A stretch of 64,000 nt of DNA from Brassica napus (taxonomy: Eukaryota > Streptophyta > Magnoliopsida > Brassicales > Brassicaceae). The notes under the pieces are model-generated. The model did no database searches and was not told where the DNA came from. It worked only from the letters and a program-made list of their open reading frames with translations. Shown piece by piece: positions 22,290 to 34,526 of the stretch (position 1 is its first letter; each line of letters begins with the position of its first letter). The position numbers and the translations under genes are program-made. The stretch covers positions 25,116,770 through 25,180,769 of the forward strand of contig NC_063452.1 in NCBI RefSeq assembly GCF_020379485.1, written 5' to 3'.

Positions 22290-23015
22290 GGGAAAATCGC
22301 ATTTTAAACTCCAACATTCTCGCACTTTAAACACTGAACGTTTTTTACTAGCATTTTAAATCTTGAAAGTGACATTTTTATCGTAACAAACCTCCAATGA
22401 AGTTTACTTGTTTACCAAGTTAACGAGTTGACCTATACTGTTCATTTTGTGATAACGTGTCGGTTTTTTTTTAAAAAATAAAAAATAAAATACATAGAAA
22501 ATTCGAAAAAATTCAAAAAATATGAAAATATATCATTTTAATAAATAATACCAATAGTATGATTAATTTTGAAAATTTAACAAGTTAAGTATTAATAAAT
22601 CAAAAAAATTAAAAAAAATCAAAAACCAAAAACCAGAATCTAGTATCACCATTCAAGTTATTATATTATATATATTTATTGGTTTATAATTGGATTAATT
22701 TTTAAAATATTTATTTTATTTTTAATTTTGAAATGTTATTTTTTATATTTTTTTTTTGAAATTTTAGATTTTTTATTTTTTTTCGATTTTTTTCAATTTT
22801 TTTTCAATTTTATATGTATTTTATTTTTTATTTAAAAGAAAAAAAAAAGAAAAAACCGACACGTCCTCACAAAATGAACAGTATAGATCACCTAGTTGAC
22901 TTGGAGGTTTGTTATGATAAAAATGTCACTTTTAAGGTTTAAAATGCTAGTCAAAAACATTCAGTGTTTAAAGTGCGAGAATGTGATATTTTCAGGGTTT
23001 AAATGCGATTTTCCC
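22290..23015. mobile_element. MULE-type MITE with long terminal inverted repeats
   Basis: Terminal repeats of roughly 190 bp begin GGGAAAATCGCATTTAAA and mirror each other; both arms contain GACATTTTTATC, GTTCATTTTGTG and ACGTGTCGGTTTTTT or complements. The flanks show a 10-bp duplication GCTCAAAATA / GCTCGAAATA (22280-22289 and 23016-23025, one mismatch), the size typical of Mutator-like elements. The centre is AT-rich and codes for nothing. Confidence 0.85.
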
Positions 23016-23043
23016 GCTCGAAATATATAAAAATGAAAAAAAT

Positions 23044-23115
23044 GGAGATGCGGGGGATCGAACCCCGTGCCTCTCGCATGCAAAGCGAGCGCTCTACCAT
23101 TTGAGCTACATCCCC
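23044..23115 (-). tRNA. tRNA-Ala (anticodon TGC)
   Basis: The complement begins GGGGATGTAGCTCAAATGG and ends GGGGTTCGATCCCCCGCATC-TCC. A full cloverleaf is visible: acceptor stem GGGGATG/CATCTCC (one G-U), D arm AGCTCAAATGGTAGAGC, anticodon stem CTCGC/GCGAG with loop TTTGCAT (anticodon TGC), and T arm CGGGGTTCGATCCCCCG. It has no intron and 72 nt. The A box (TAGCTCAAATGG) and B box (GGTTCGATCC) are intact, and a T7 run (23042-23036) just after the 3' end should terminate Pol III. Confidence 0.96.
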
Positions 23116-24026
23116 AATTGATAGAACAGTCCATTATTATCTATAATGTACGTTTCTCAAAATATTGTTCAGTACTTTTTTTTCATTGTTCAGTACTTGC
23201 TTGGTTTATTTACAATATTTTACATGGAGGGAAATAATTTTAATAATTACAATTTGGAATTCTTTTACATAGCAAGCCTCACTCAATAACAAACAAATTT
23301 TTTTTTTCCTTTTTATAGTCATTTCTTTGGTCTAATATTATATGTGGTATCAATATTTAGAGTGTGTGTTAAATCATCCCTATGATTATGTTATGAAAGT
23401 CCAAATGCCTTCAGAAAACATTCTCCATAAACAACAGATTTTCACAACATAGTTTTCCAAAATTTTATATTTTTATGATTATACGTTTTTCATTAGAATT
23501 GTGTGTTTCCATTGAAGTTGCATAAGCGTCCGCTTAGTCAATAAATTCAATAAAACGATCTTTTTAAATCAATTTTTTTCTAAAAAAGTTGATTTAGGCA
23601 TTCAAAAGATTAATCTAGACATCCACTTAAACATTAATCTAATGCTATAATTTGTTATCAATTTAAGGAATATCATGAATGAATGAAATTTAAAAAAATG
23701 GAACGTAGATGAATGGAATAAGGAAGTTATGGAATTAAACAAAATTGAATTTCATTCCACTGTTTCCCTTATTCATGAGCTTTTTTAATCATGAATGTTT
23801 TATAACTACATTCCATTTTTTCCAGACATTCCACAAGGAATCATTGGAATGAAATTTTTTTTTGTTCCATTCATATGGTAATTGGTTTTTGGAATCTGCA
23901 AAAATAAGTCATTCCAAGCAATTTCATTCCAAAAACTTGTAATCCAGTTGCACCTTAAACATAATCACCCGTTAGCTATATCTGCAACATTGCTTCTTCA
24001 CTTAAGCAAACCGAACCATTGACCAT
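23116..24026. other. AT-rich intergenic DNA
   Basis: No gene is supported. Around 23660-23950 the sequence has short internal inverted similarity (GGAATGAAATTT and complements such as AAATTTCATTCC), perhaps an old MITE, but ends could not be fixed. Confidence 0.45.
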
Positions 24027-24254
24027 GGCTTTGATTGGTAACACTTGCGTAATCGCGGAATAGCGGAAAATAAATTGAGTTGCTGAATAAAAGTTGTGGA
24101 ATTTAAAACTTGTTGAATAAAAGTTGTGGAACAAATGTTATATGTGATTGGATAGATTTTTGCGGAACAATTATTTTAATTTATTTTTATTTTTATTACA
24201 TATCATTATTGTTCATCTCATTTTGGATACATTTATACTAATAGATAAAGAAAA

Positions 24255-24971
24255 CTATTGATGATGTGAAGCCCAAATCAAACTTGCAATCTCATTTCTA
24301 ATAATTTGCATATATTGATCTAGATTTCTTTCTTCGTTTTCCGTCTCTGCTTGCATTGTCCTTTGACTCTCATTGCTTTCTTCTTGCCCACCAATATCAT
24401 CTTGAGAAGCTTGATTAAAATCAATACCCGGAACCTTAGAAATCCAAATAAAATTGTGTAGTGCCATAGTGGTCTGAACCACTTTGTTTTGTATTTTCTT
24501 ATGATATCTGGGATGGTCATCTAAAATTCTCAATTTCTTTTTCCACACCCCAAAAGTACGCTCTATAACGAGCGAAGTGAAGAATGTAGCCTGTAAAATG
24601 TTTCCTCCTGATTACGCGGTGGTCCACTTGTTTGAAATTGTTGGAGATGGTACCTTGGACCTCCACGATATGGGGCTAGAAATTCTTTTTTTTTTATCCG
24701 GAATCTACGAAATAATACATAATCATCCATTTTCAGCTCTCGGTCATATATTTCTAAAAATACTTGATGCATGTGATCCGACCATATATAGTTAATTGGC
24801 TACAATGTTCATACATTTTAAAAAGATAATAAGAATTATATATACATATGAATCTAAAACGTTAAAATAAAACATTTGCATGGAATAATATATATGTATT
24901 TATTGGGTAAAACATACCTCTCTGGTGTTTGACGTGTTTAAAGCACGTTGATGCGTAGGTGAAGAATCCAT
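24255..24971 (-). pseudogene. PIF/Harbinger transposase relic
   Basis: Exon 1 is 24971-24918 (MDSSPTHQRALNTSNTRE) with donor GTATGT. After an acceptor TTGTAG at about 24800 the frame gives a start-proximal segment (IYDRELKMDDYVLFRRFRIK). This is joined directly to the C-terminal segment EFLAPYRGGPRYHLQQFQ, GPPRNQEETFYRLHSSLRS, then WKKKLRILDDHPRYHKKIQN and TTMALHNFIWIS. The middle, with the first two catalytic acids, is deleted. A further one-base frameshift separates the last two blocks at about 24563. In Harbinger elements this DDE transposase works with a Myb-like partner, not seen here. Confidence 0.82.
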
Positions 24972-25342
24972 AGCACATGCAAATTCCTTAGAAACTATTT
25001 TATGTGTGTTTTTAATTGTGTTTTCACTTGAAGATACATATCCAATTTATAAACTCTACATTAACTATCTAACGAAACAAATCAGAAAGTTTTAAATACT
25101 GCATTTAGTGATTGATGGTGGTTGAAGCAACAAATGACTATGAGTTAATTAATTTTTTATATGTGAATTAATTTCTGGTAAATATTGGTAGTTGTATACA
25201 ATAATGTTTTACTTAAAAAAGAAGAGGTAAAGAAGATAATTAATTTTCAATTCTTTTTGCAAATAAATGAGAAAAACACACTTACTCACTTAATGAAAGT
25301 TTGTTCGAAAGAATTTAAGCAAAAATTCAACATATGTGGAAT

Positions 25343-25684
25343 TGTTATAAATCACTGATGAATGTTCATAACCGGCCCGGTTCATAACCGGCCCAAACCC
25401 TAGAAGAAAAAGATATAGCCGAAACCCTAGAGAGAGGAGAGAGAGGTGACCGCATGCTTTAGAGGAGAGAGAGATGCGGCCACAAGCTTTAGAGAAAAGG
25501 AAACCCTATTTCCTTTTTCTTTGTATATGTAATCTTTCCATTTATGTATTTAGTAGTTATCCTAAATCTAGCTAGTTGGATTAAGATTTGTATTCTTTCT
25601 TTTTATCTCTATCTAATAAACCTTATATAAGGGATGTCTTATTCATTAATGAAAGATATAGAATTCCCCATTTCTTTTACAACA
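25343..25684 (+). repeat. Left LTR of the Copia element
   Basis: Starts TGTTATAAATC and ends TTTTACAACA. It has CTTATATAAGGG at about 25622 as a possible TATA box. Confidence 0.9.
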
Positions 25685-26953
25685 CATTATCAGCACGACT
25701 GTCCTCTGCAACCTGAGCCTAAATCGCCAACCCCTTAAACCTAACCTAGCCGGCAACTTACCTAAGAACCCTAATCTGTTCTTGCTTGTGTTCCGGCTTG
25801 CAACTATCCGATCAGCTTAAACCCTAAAGCGTTCCTGATCCTAGACGTCCTCAGTTTCCTGTTCACAACAGAGCCAGCCCACGTTCCTGATCAGACAGCT
25901 CGCAATACCGATTAGACGCTCGCGACACGATAACAAGTGTCCAGCTCGCGTTCCCGATAAAACGTGTCCCGCGTCTCAGCTCAGCCAGTACGCGTCCGAC
26001 GTTCCCAGCTAGCTCGCGCTCCCGAAGGACCAGCTTGCAATCCGACGATCGACGCCCCCAGCTCGAAGACGCGTGAAGCAGACGAACGTCCCCGGAAGCA
26101 GTTGGCGCGCGTTCTTCATCCCAGCTGTTCACGATCCGAAAGCAACCAGCTCGTGTCCAGCTCGTGTTTATTCTCATTCCAGCTCGAGGTTCATCCGTTC
26201 CCTTTGGTGGTCCGGTTCAACCCTACAAACAAAGGTATACCGAATAATCTGAGAACATAATGATCAAACCCTAAAACCCTAATCCATTATTATGGAAATC
26301 CGATGTTATTGATGAAACCCTAAAATTGGTATAACCTAAAACTGATCATCTCATAATCACTAGATTGAAATCGATTCCCTAGAACATGAATGATTGTTTT
26401 ATTGATTGTTTCTGATCTGAATTATGAAACCCTAAATTTTGGAATCGAAACCCTAAAACCTTGAAGCTTGAATTCGATTTTGATTGTTCTTGTTTTGAGT
26501 GAATGATTGATGATTTGAGGTTTTAGGATTAATAGATTGATTGATAGATCTAATCTCGAATTTGAAATCATAAAGGCCTTGAAACCTTGATCTCATATTG
26601 CTAAAATCAAATTCTAGTATTGCTTAAATCAAAACCCTAATTTTCATAATAAGAAACCGATTGATTAGGGTTGTTTGCATAAACATATAAAACTGAATAT
26701 GAATTGCATTCGTCTTGTTTTAAAATATCGACCAGCATGACATATAGATCGTATAAACTTGAATAGTTTGCATCATAGAATTGTATGGCTATGCGGCCTA
26801 ATATAGAATCTATGATTGATCGCACCATGGTAATTTTAGATTGTTTGAAAACATGATTGTATAAGACTTGCTTGTGCCCGAGATTATTGATTGTCTTGCG
26901 GCCACATGATCACATTGTGAAACCCTAAATTTCGAAATGATAATGTGATTCAG
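25685..26953 (+). other. Untranslated leader of the Copia element
   Basis: 1.27 kb between the LTR and gag. 25840-26170 is unusually CpG-rich with repeated CAGCTCGCG/CAGCTCGTG words. Short frames there are chance. 26230-26940 is rich in AAACCCTAAA. Confidence 0.6.
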
Positions 26954-27986
26954 ATGTCGAAAATCTCAAACCTAGACTATGTTGCCCTTAATCTCTCTGG
27001 AGACAACTATTTGCAATGGGCACTTGACACAAAGATTAACTTTAGGTCAAAGGAACTCGGTGATGCTATCATCGAGGGCAACAATGAGACTGATAAGAAT
27101 CGGTACAGGGCTATAAGTATTATACGCCACCATCTCATTGAGGGTCTAAAAGATCAGTACCTCATCATGGAGAATCCACTAGACCTTTGGACCGCTTTAC
27201 AGCGACGGTATGATCACCAGAAAACGGCGCTATTACCAAAGGCTAAACATGAGTGGAAAAATCTCAGATTCATGGACTATAAGTCTGTGGATGAATACAA
27301 TTCAATATTGTTTAAGATAGTCTCAATGATGAGACTTTGTGGTGAGGAAGTAACCGAGAAAGAGTTGCTTGATAAAACATTCTCCACGTTCCATTCGACG
27401 ATCGTGTTGCTGCAACAACAACATAGAGAGAGAGACTTTACCTCATACACTGATCTGATCTCGTGCCTACTCCTGGCCGAGACTAATAATGAACTCCTGA
27501 TGAAAAAACAGTGAGATGAGACCCATCGGAACAACATCATTACCAGAAGCCAATGAGGCTGAAAAGAAAGATCCCAAAGAGTGCAACCACGTCCATGATG
27601 ATAAGAGATCACACGGCAAAGGCCGTAGTAGATACAAAGGACATGGCCGTGACAACTACTCATATGGCCGGCAAGGAAACCACAATAACCGTGGTCGTGG
27701 TTCCAGCTATGGCCGTGGCCGAGGCAGTTATGGAAGTGGTCAAGGCGGCATATCCAAACCGTCTAACTCGACCAAATTAGCTTGTCACAGATGCGGGATG
27801 AGTAACCATTGGGCCAAGAATTGTGGAACCCCTAAACATCTATGTGAGCTCTATCAAGAGAGCCTTAAGAACAAGAACCCGGAAGCCCATATGGTTCATG
27901 ATACCGGGTATGATGCTGATGATGATTCCGACCTTGAAAAGGACGACCTCTTGGATTTTGAGACTTCTGATTGTCTCAAAGACTAA
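26954..27986 (+). pseudogene. Copia Gag (capsid + zinc knuckle), frameshifted
   Basis: From ATG 26954 the frame encodes the UBN2-type Copia Gag (NLSGDNYLQWALDTKINFRS, DLWTALQRRYDHQKTALLPK, HEWKNLRFMDYKSVDEYNS) to a stop at 27512-27514. The protein continues in another frame from about 27516 with an RG/YG-rich stretch and the zinc knuckle CHRCGMSNHWAKNC (CX2CX4HX4C). One base change in length near the AAAAAACAG at about 27505 accounts for the break. Confidence 0.88.
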
Positions 27987-30900
27987 AATCGACATCTTGT
28001 CTTATTGTTTTATGAAATACTTTGAGTTCATTGCTATTATATCTTGCATGATTTTGCTTGATAATGTGAATGATTTTATTGATAAATAAATTTCCTAAAG
28101 GGCATTATAGTACGGGTATAGTAGCCTAGTAAGAAATCTATGGCCAAGGCATTGCCTAAAGGGAATTATATACACCCAAGAATGTATGACCCATTGAGTT
28201 ATAATAAAATGGTTTCCAAATAGAAACAATGGGCAAAAGGAAACAAGTTCCTTCAGATTTAAGAAAGAAAGAAAACGCCTAAGACCCTTTTAAGAATGTG
28301 GTCAAGATTATACCTATGTAATCTACTGATCAAAACTATGCTACAGATCAGTAAGAGGCAAGAGCCGTGGTGATCATACTGATATATCCCACGAAATTAT
28401 ATACTTTTATGGCACGACTGGATTAGCCATCCTAGTCTAAAACTTGATGCAAAGATTGTTATTGAAAGGCACACAGAGTTATCCCATAAAGATCTCACGT
28501 TGTGTAACATGTACACAAGGGAAACTCATTAGGCTTGATTGTCCTAAGCATCACGAAATTATAGTATGTTCATGAGGGGGAGAGAGGATAAAACCCTAAA
28601 TCCATGACCACACTACAAATTCGTGTACCATAGTCTATGACCATGCTATAAACGGCTTGGCCGTGCAGGCCATTACCTATAAGGTTCAGACATCCATCCT
28701 AAAGCTTAGGGACATCATGAATTTACATGTACATAAGGATAATATGCATCAGGCCATAAAAGTGAGCATAGATATTCCCATCTCAGATTGAATACGTGTC
28801 ATAAACCAGACATACACCATCTTAAGAGACTTTGAATAAACCACCACAAACATATGTGCCGTCTAAGATGGAACCTCAGAAGAGGATTGAGAATATATGT
28901 TGGATAAGAATATGTCTTTCTCCCACGATTTCTAAGAGACCTTGAGCCAAAACATAGGTGATCAGATTATGGCCAGGTACACGGATTGCATGACCAATGA
29001 ATCCGACTATCCAACATTAGAAGGAGAAAGTTATAAGCTGGTACAAAGAAAAGAATGATAAAGAGAAATAGTATGATATCAACCATCATTGTCTTGGCAA
29101 AGATCCTCGGACTAGAGAATATGATTATAGACGTCCAAACAAAGAAAAGAAAAGATTATACAAAGCTAGCTAATCGAGATGCCAGGCACTGACCCGAAAA
29201 GAAAAGAAAAGAATGACTAAGTCATAACCAGCTTAGCACCAAACGAAATCTGATGTCCTAGAAAGAGACATAGTCAAGTTGCTACAGAGTCTATACAAGA
29301 TAGACCAAAGTGTTCCATAAGATAAGGAACCTCAGAAAGAAAAGAGAAAGGTGCATAGAATACATATCCGAGGTCATAAGGGAAACCATACCAGACATTA
29401 AGAAAAGGCTACGCAGCTAAACATCTAAGGTACCAAACCATGTAGCTAGGGACGCCAAGCTACTAGGTAACAAAGGTCCTGGATAATGAAATCTCAAATC
29501 GATTAGATCATGCCTGGAACACAATGGAACCATATATAAGTGTCGACACATAAAGATATATTTGTACATAAGAGAGAAGAACTTGAACATAAAGATATAA
29601 ACGAGGATCAGAACCCACAAAAGAGTACTAATAAAGATTAAAGATTAGATTGAAAAGATAAACGTGGGGTTTAAAATATCTAAAGAAGAGATAGGCGTAT
29701 TGGCCATACATACATATACAGAAACGTCATCTGATATAAACCAGTGAAATAGATGGGTCTTGTGAGGGAAAAGAAACCGTGAGATATGGTACATGATCAC
29801 GTGGTCTAAAGGTGTTCATGTTTCCTACTAACAGCATACGATCATAGCTTGTTACACAAGGATACTCACAGAGACCATGAAACAGATTATAAGGAGATAA
29901 ACTCTTATGTGGTGGATGCTGCTACATATTTTCGAAATTGATAAAGGTCTGGTCATAAGAAAGAAATTGAAATTTATAAAGGTCTGGTCATAAGAAAGAA
30001 ATTAGATTGACATATAATGATGTAGTAAACAGCATATGGATCACTGGATAAAGAACATCATTGTTCCTAAGCTGTTCATGGACTGAAACAAAGCAGCTGC
30101 ATACAGTATGAAATACTAGTAAAGGAATTGTAAAAGAACAATCCAATTCAGTCCACACACATATACAAAAGAAATTCGAAATTCCTTGTGTTTACTTTAT
30201 CAGCCTAAAGAAAGGTAATTTGGATTAACTCAGCTTGCTATCTCATATAACATGTTCTCCGGATAGACAAATCTGACATCAGATCCCTTAGATATGGATC
30301 CGGCATAGCAGAACAGTTTGCTGCTGCTGTATAAGGCAACTACTCCCACGAGACTCTGTTATGAGGCTGAGAGGAGATATTTAACCTATCTCGATCGAGT
30401 ACCAATATGTTGCAGTCTATAAGCTCGTGTGATCAAAGTCCATGACCTAATATATATATATATATATATTCAATGCGTGATATGATACATGGCAAGAGAG
30501 GTCATGGGACGCCATCAAGATAAATATAGGACTGAAATGTCTGATGTATATGGCATTACCGAATGCAAGAAAAACCGATAGACATGTATGAAGTCCACGA
30601 GTGTATTTGGCCGCAGAGCCATAGTTTGATAAGATCGTAAAAACTCGTTGCAGCAATGATCATTGGTCACATCATGATCTTGGACACTCATGAGACGAGT
30701 TGTGGACATGTATAAACGAGGTCTATGACACGAACATGGATCGATCAGATTAAAACATTGCCGATGGTAGTGAAAAGGAGAAGTTCATATAGTCCACACT
30801 TTATCATCGTCAACAATCATAATAGCCAAGGGGAGGATCCGTGGGCTTTTGTGGTTGAGATCTATGACTCAACATGAATCAATTAGAATAGAATATGACT

Positions 30901-31388
30901 GATGATGATAATAAAGGAAGATCAATGGACAAAGACATTGGTACACATCCGTGTATAGAAGATACACCGGATCATAGGTTTACGACATGAGATTATAATT
31001 TCATGGTACCATACTTAGTATATTGTCCATAAGTATGTTTAGCCTGTCTGACAAAAGTATAGACAAGTCGACAGCAAAGGTTCACTTTTTGACCTTGCAC
31101 ACACGATGTCAGAAGACATGAGAAAAGACCGGAGAGGTCGAAGTGGTCCAATTACGGTTCAATAATAAACTTGGCCGATTTGTTTACTTCCTACCTGCAC
31201 GTTCAGGAAGCTCACACATCAGATGCGTAGACTAAAGAATCTCCATTGAGGTTCACATCAGGGGGAGTAGTACGTGTTGTACTCTTTTTCCTTCATCATG
31301 GTTTTGTCCCACTGGGTTTTCCTGATAAGGTTTTAATGAGGCAACATTAAGCTTATTACAATCCTGTATGGCTACATCCAAGGGGGAG
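27987..31388 (+). pseudogene. Degenerate Copia pol region
   Basis: No frame longer than about 100 codons remains. Fragments such as WISHPSL..LDAKIVIERHTEL (28410-28480) recall the pre-integrase segment, and the 3' end has the typical CAGGGGGAGTAGTACGTG and CCACTGGGTTTTCCTGATAA words before the LTR. The strand is A-rich and many codons are lost. A (TA)n run lies at about 30450-30468. Confidence 0.6.
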
Positions 31389-31724
31389 TGTTATAAATCA
31401 AGTGATGAATGTCCATAACCGGTCCGATCCATAACCGGCCCAAACCCTAGAAGAAAGAGACATAGCCGAAACCCTAGAGAGAGGAGAGAGAGGCGGCCGC
31501 ATGCCTTAGAAGAGAGAGAGACGGCCACAAGTTTTAGAGAAAAGGAAACCCTATTTTCTTTTTCCTTGTATGTGTAATCTTTTCATCTATGTATTTAATA
31601 GTTATCTTAAATCTAGTTGGATTAAGATTTGTACTCTTTCCTTTTAGCTCTTTCTTGTAAACTTTATATAAAGAATGTCTTATTCATTAATGAAAGATAT
31701 AGAATTACCCATTGTTTTACAACA
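31389..31724 (+). repeat. Right LTR of the Copia element
   Basis: Matches 25343-25684 with small indels and substitutions; starts TGTTATAAATC and ends TTTTACAACA. Confidence 0.9.
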
Positions 31725-32019
31725 TGAATGGCTTTTTCCATAATTTTTTTGATTGGTAAAAAATTTGCGGAATCATGTCTTTCCGCCAACATAAGTGTTA
31801 CCGAGTATTTCCGCCAACACAAGTGTTACCAATTAAAGCCCATATTCCATTATTCCCATCCAACGGTTAGATATCAATAACACACAGAGTTACCATCTTC
31901 CCTCCTACACTTGATAAAAACCCCCACAGGGTTAAACCATTGAAGAACTCCTTTCCAAGTTTTCCAGAAAAAGAAAGCCCTCCCCTCCCCTCCCCAGGTC
32001 GGTCTAAGCTAATTACGCC

Positions 32020-33900
32020 ATGGATCCTCAGCAGCGGAGAACTGAAACCGGTCCCCGTCCTCCCGTCGGTGAACCCGGCGGCGACGTCACTTCGATTTTC
32101 ATCGCGTTCGGTGTTTTCATCGCAATCGCCGCTTTGGTATATCAAAACGCATCCTTATCCTTACTGAATCGGTCCTCCTCTGTCGGAATGTCTGAGATTC
32201 GTATCCTTTAGTTGACTTGACTCTCGACCTAGATTCGATCTCAGTTTCGTTTTATCATATTTGGGTGTGCCGAAGATACTTTGAAACCCGCTTGAGAGAT
32301 AAATGTGTTTGAGCTTTTAACGGGTATTAGCAGGTCATGTCCCCTTCATCGTTGGTGCACCAAGTCCCTGAAGGTCACGTTGGAGCTTATTGGAGAGGTG
32401 GTGCTCTTCTCAACATCATTACCGAGCCTGGTAACTATCCCTTCTCTCAGTGTCTGTCATCAGCTCTTTATTCTAAACACTGCTCTTCCTGCTTCAGGTT
32501 TTCATGTGAAGCTGCCTTTCATTACCAACTACGAGCCTGTTCAAGTTACTCTCCAAACAGATCAAGTTAGTCTTTTTCACCATTAGAAATCTTTGATGTT
32601 CTTAGATTGTTTGCTTTCTTACTAGTTACTTCTCTCTATGTGTCTTTAGGTGAAGGATATACCATGTGGTACCAAAGGAGGTGTCATGATTACCTTTGAG
32701 AAGATTGAAGTAACATCCCTATTATTATTATTATTATTTTGTTTCTCTGCTTATCTTAATTAATAACATGTATTATTGACCTGAATTATAAAAAAAAATT
32801 ATTTTAGGTTGTTAATCGTCTGCGTAAGGATTATGTCTATGACACTTTGCTCAACTATGGTGTCGACTATGATAACACATGGATATACGACAAGATTCAC
32901 CATGAGATCAACCAGTTCTGCAGCTCTCATTCGCTTCAGCAAGTCTACATTGACATCTTTGACCAGGTAGGTAGATTTTGAAGCCATACTAATCTTTGAT
33001 AATGTTTACACTGTGTCTGATATCTTTTCTAATTCACTTAAATAATCAAATGTTTTCCAGATTGATGAACGAATGAAAGAGGCGCTTCAGGCTGATTGCA
33101 CACGTTATGCTCCAGGAATTGAGATTATTAGTGTGCGTGTCACTAAGCCTAAAATTCCAGAGAGTGTGAGGCGGAACTTTGAGCAGATGGAAGAGGAACG
33201 CACTAAGGTACACTCTTTTTTTACCCCTTGGCTCTTAGTTCTGCTATATAATTCATGAGTTAGGAATATCTGTTTAGCAATATAAAAGCTGTTGACTTTT
33301 TTGGAAGGTCTTGATCGCTATTGAGAAACAAAGAGTTGCTGAGAAAGAGGCTGAGACAAAGAAGATAATGGCCATTAGTGAAGCCGAGAAGAATGCCAAT
33401 GTTAGTAAGATTCTGATGGAACAGAAACTGACTGAGAAAGACAGTGCACGGAGAGAAGCGGATATCGAGAATCAGATGTATCTTGACCGTCAAAAGAGTC
33501 TCGCTGATGCTGATTACTACCGGTAATAGCCAGTCTTTAAAGAACATATATAACTGCAGAACCAAAGGGTCTAATGTTTAATTTTTCTCTGATCAATGTC
33601 ACTAGTGTGCTGAAAGAAGCTGAAGCAAACAAGTTGAAGCTCACTCCTGAATTTCTCGAACTTAAATTCATCGATGCCATTGCTCGTAACACCAAAATGT
33701 TCTTCGGTGACAAGGTTTTTCTCTACACTCTCTCATTTCTAAACTATTATCTCTCTGTTTCTGTTGTTCTAAAGAAGTATATGTCTACTGTGCAGGTACC
33801 TAACATGGTATTGGATCAAAGGCTGCTTGGGAACTTCCTCAATCATTCGACAAAAGACAAATCTAATGATGGGAACTCGGAAAGGGCCACTGATTCATAG
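32020..33900 (+). CDS. Erlin-like SPFH/band-7 protein of the ER (At2g03510-like)
   Basis: Nine exons join in phase: 32020-32136, 32334-32430, 32498-32565, 32650-32709, 32808-32966, 33061-33207, 33308-33522, 33606-33714 and 33796-33900. They encode 358 residues. After a short polar N-terminus comes one membrane anchor ([17 protein letters not shown], about residues 25-41). The SPFH domain follows ([60 protein letters not shown]). A Lys/Glu-rich coiled coil and the C-terminal [19 protein letters not shown] complete the match to erlins. Erlins form large ER-membrane complexes in lipid-raft-like domains and take part in ER-associated degradation in animals; the plant role is less clear. No damage is seen. 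The nested transposons end only about 180 bp upstream of the ATG. Confidence 0.93.
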
Positions 33901-34526
33901 AACATGTTCAGTGCCCACCAAGGAAAACAAAAACTTTCTTTTGTTATTGCTTAGTAGTGAAAACTTGGACGCTTCTCTCGTGGCGAGCATTTTACTGCAA
34001 CTTAATCTCTTAATAAACATGTTTTTTGTTCGAAAATCTATCTCTTTGGTACTAAGACCAGACCTGTTCGTATGGAGTGTAAGCCTTTATTATGAAATGA
34101 AATGTAGTTCGTCCAAAAAAAAAGAATTATATGACAAAACACCTTATTTTGGACCTAAAGGATCATGTGACTCACGAGGGACAAGGAAAAACATATTTAA
34201 CCATTGAATAAACTCTTGAGGCAAAGTTGTTATATATCAGCTCTCTTCGAAATCTTTTATGGAAACCAATATTCAGGGGAAGTCCATTTAAAGGATGTTA
34301 CATGGAAACGTAAACGGAAACGCGGAAGCGGAATCGTATGGAAGCGTAGAAACGAGTTAAAAAAAAAAAGGAAACGGATCCGTGTTGGAATATATATATA
34401 TATAAAATAAAAACCCACATATAAAATAAATCTGAAAATTTAAAAATGTCTAAAACACACAAATCCAACAAAGTCTTAAATATTAAATAACTCAACTGAA
34501 AATAAAAACTTTCAATGTTAAAGATC
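33901..34526. other. 3' flank of the erlin-like gene and edge of the next element
   Basis: 33901 to about 34130 is probably the 3' untranslated region. At 34300-34380 there is a purine-rich run of ACGTAAACGGAAACGCGGAA type, which may be the subterminal end of the hAT element that follows. No gene is supported. Confidence 0.45.

Larger units (their letters stand above)
25343..31724 (+). mobile_element. Decayed Ty1/Copia LTR retrotransposon nested in the Harbinger element
   Basis: It has two LTRs (25343-25684 and 31389-31724), TG...CA ends, and a polypurine tract AAGGGGGAG just before the right LTR. The flanking 5 bp agree in 4 of 5 (GGAAT / TGAAT). Gag is recognisable; pol is mutated beyond open frames. 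The sequence after the left LTR is CATTATCAGCACGACTG rather than the initiator-Met site TGGTATCAGAGC. The LTRs differ by several indels and substitutions, so this copy is older than the Copia element at 50.3 kb. Confidence 0.9.
24027..31840 (-). mobile_element. PIF/Harbinger-like element split by a Copia insertion
   Basis: The ends GGCTTTGATTGGTAACACTTG and, inverted, GGCTTTAATTGGTAACACTTG match in 20 of 21 bases. A 3-bp duplication CAT lies at 24024-24026 and 31841-31843, as expected for Harbinger. Without the Copia element (25343-31724) it is about 1.43 kb. It carries a deleted transposase relic on minus and repeats of the subterminal motif GCGGAA. Confidence 0.82.

Noticed and set aside
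25863..26260. ORFs in the Copia leader
   Set aside because: They arise from CpG-rich repeated words; no family resemblance and no ATG context of note.
33827..34207. 126-codon ORF after the erlin-like gene
   Set aside because: Out-of-frame reading of the last exon and 3' untranslated region.
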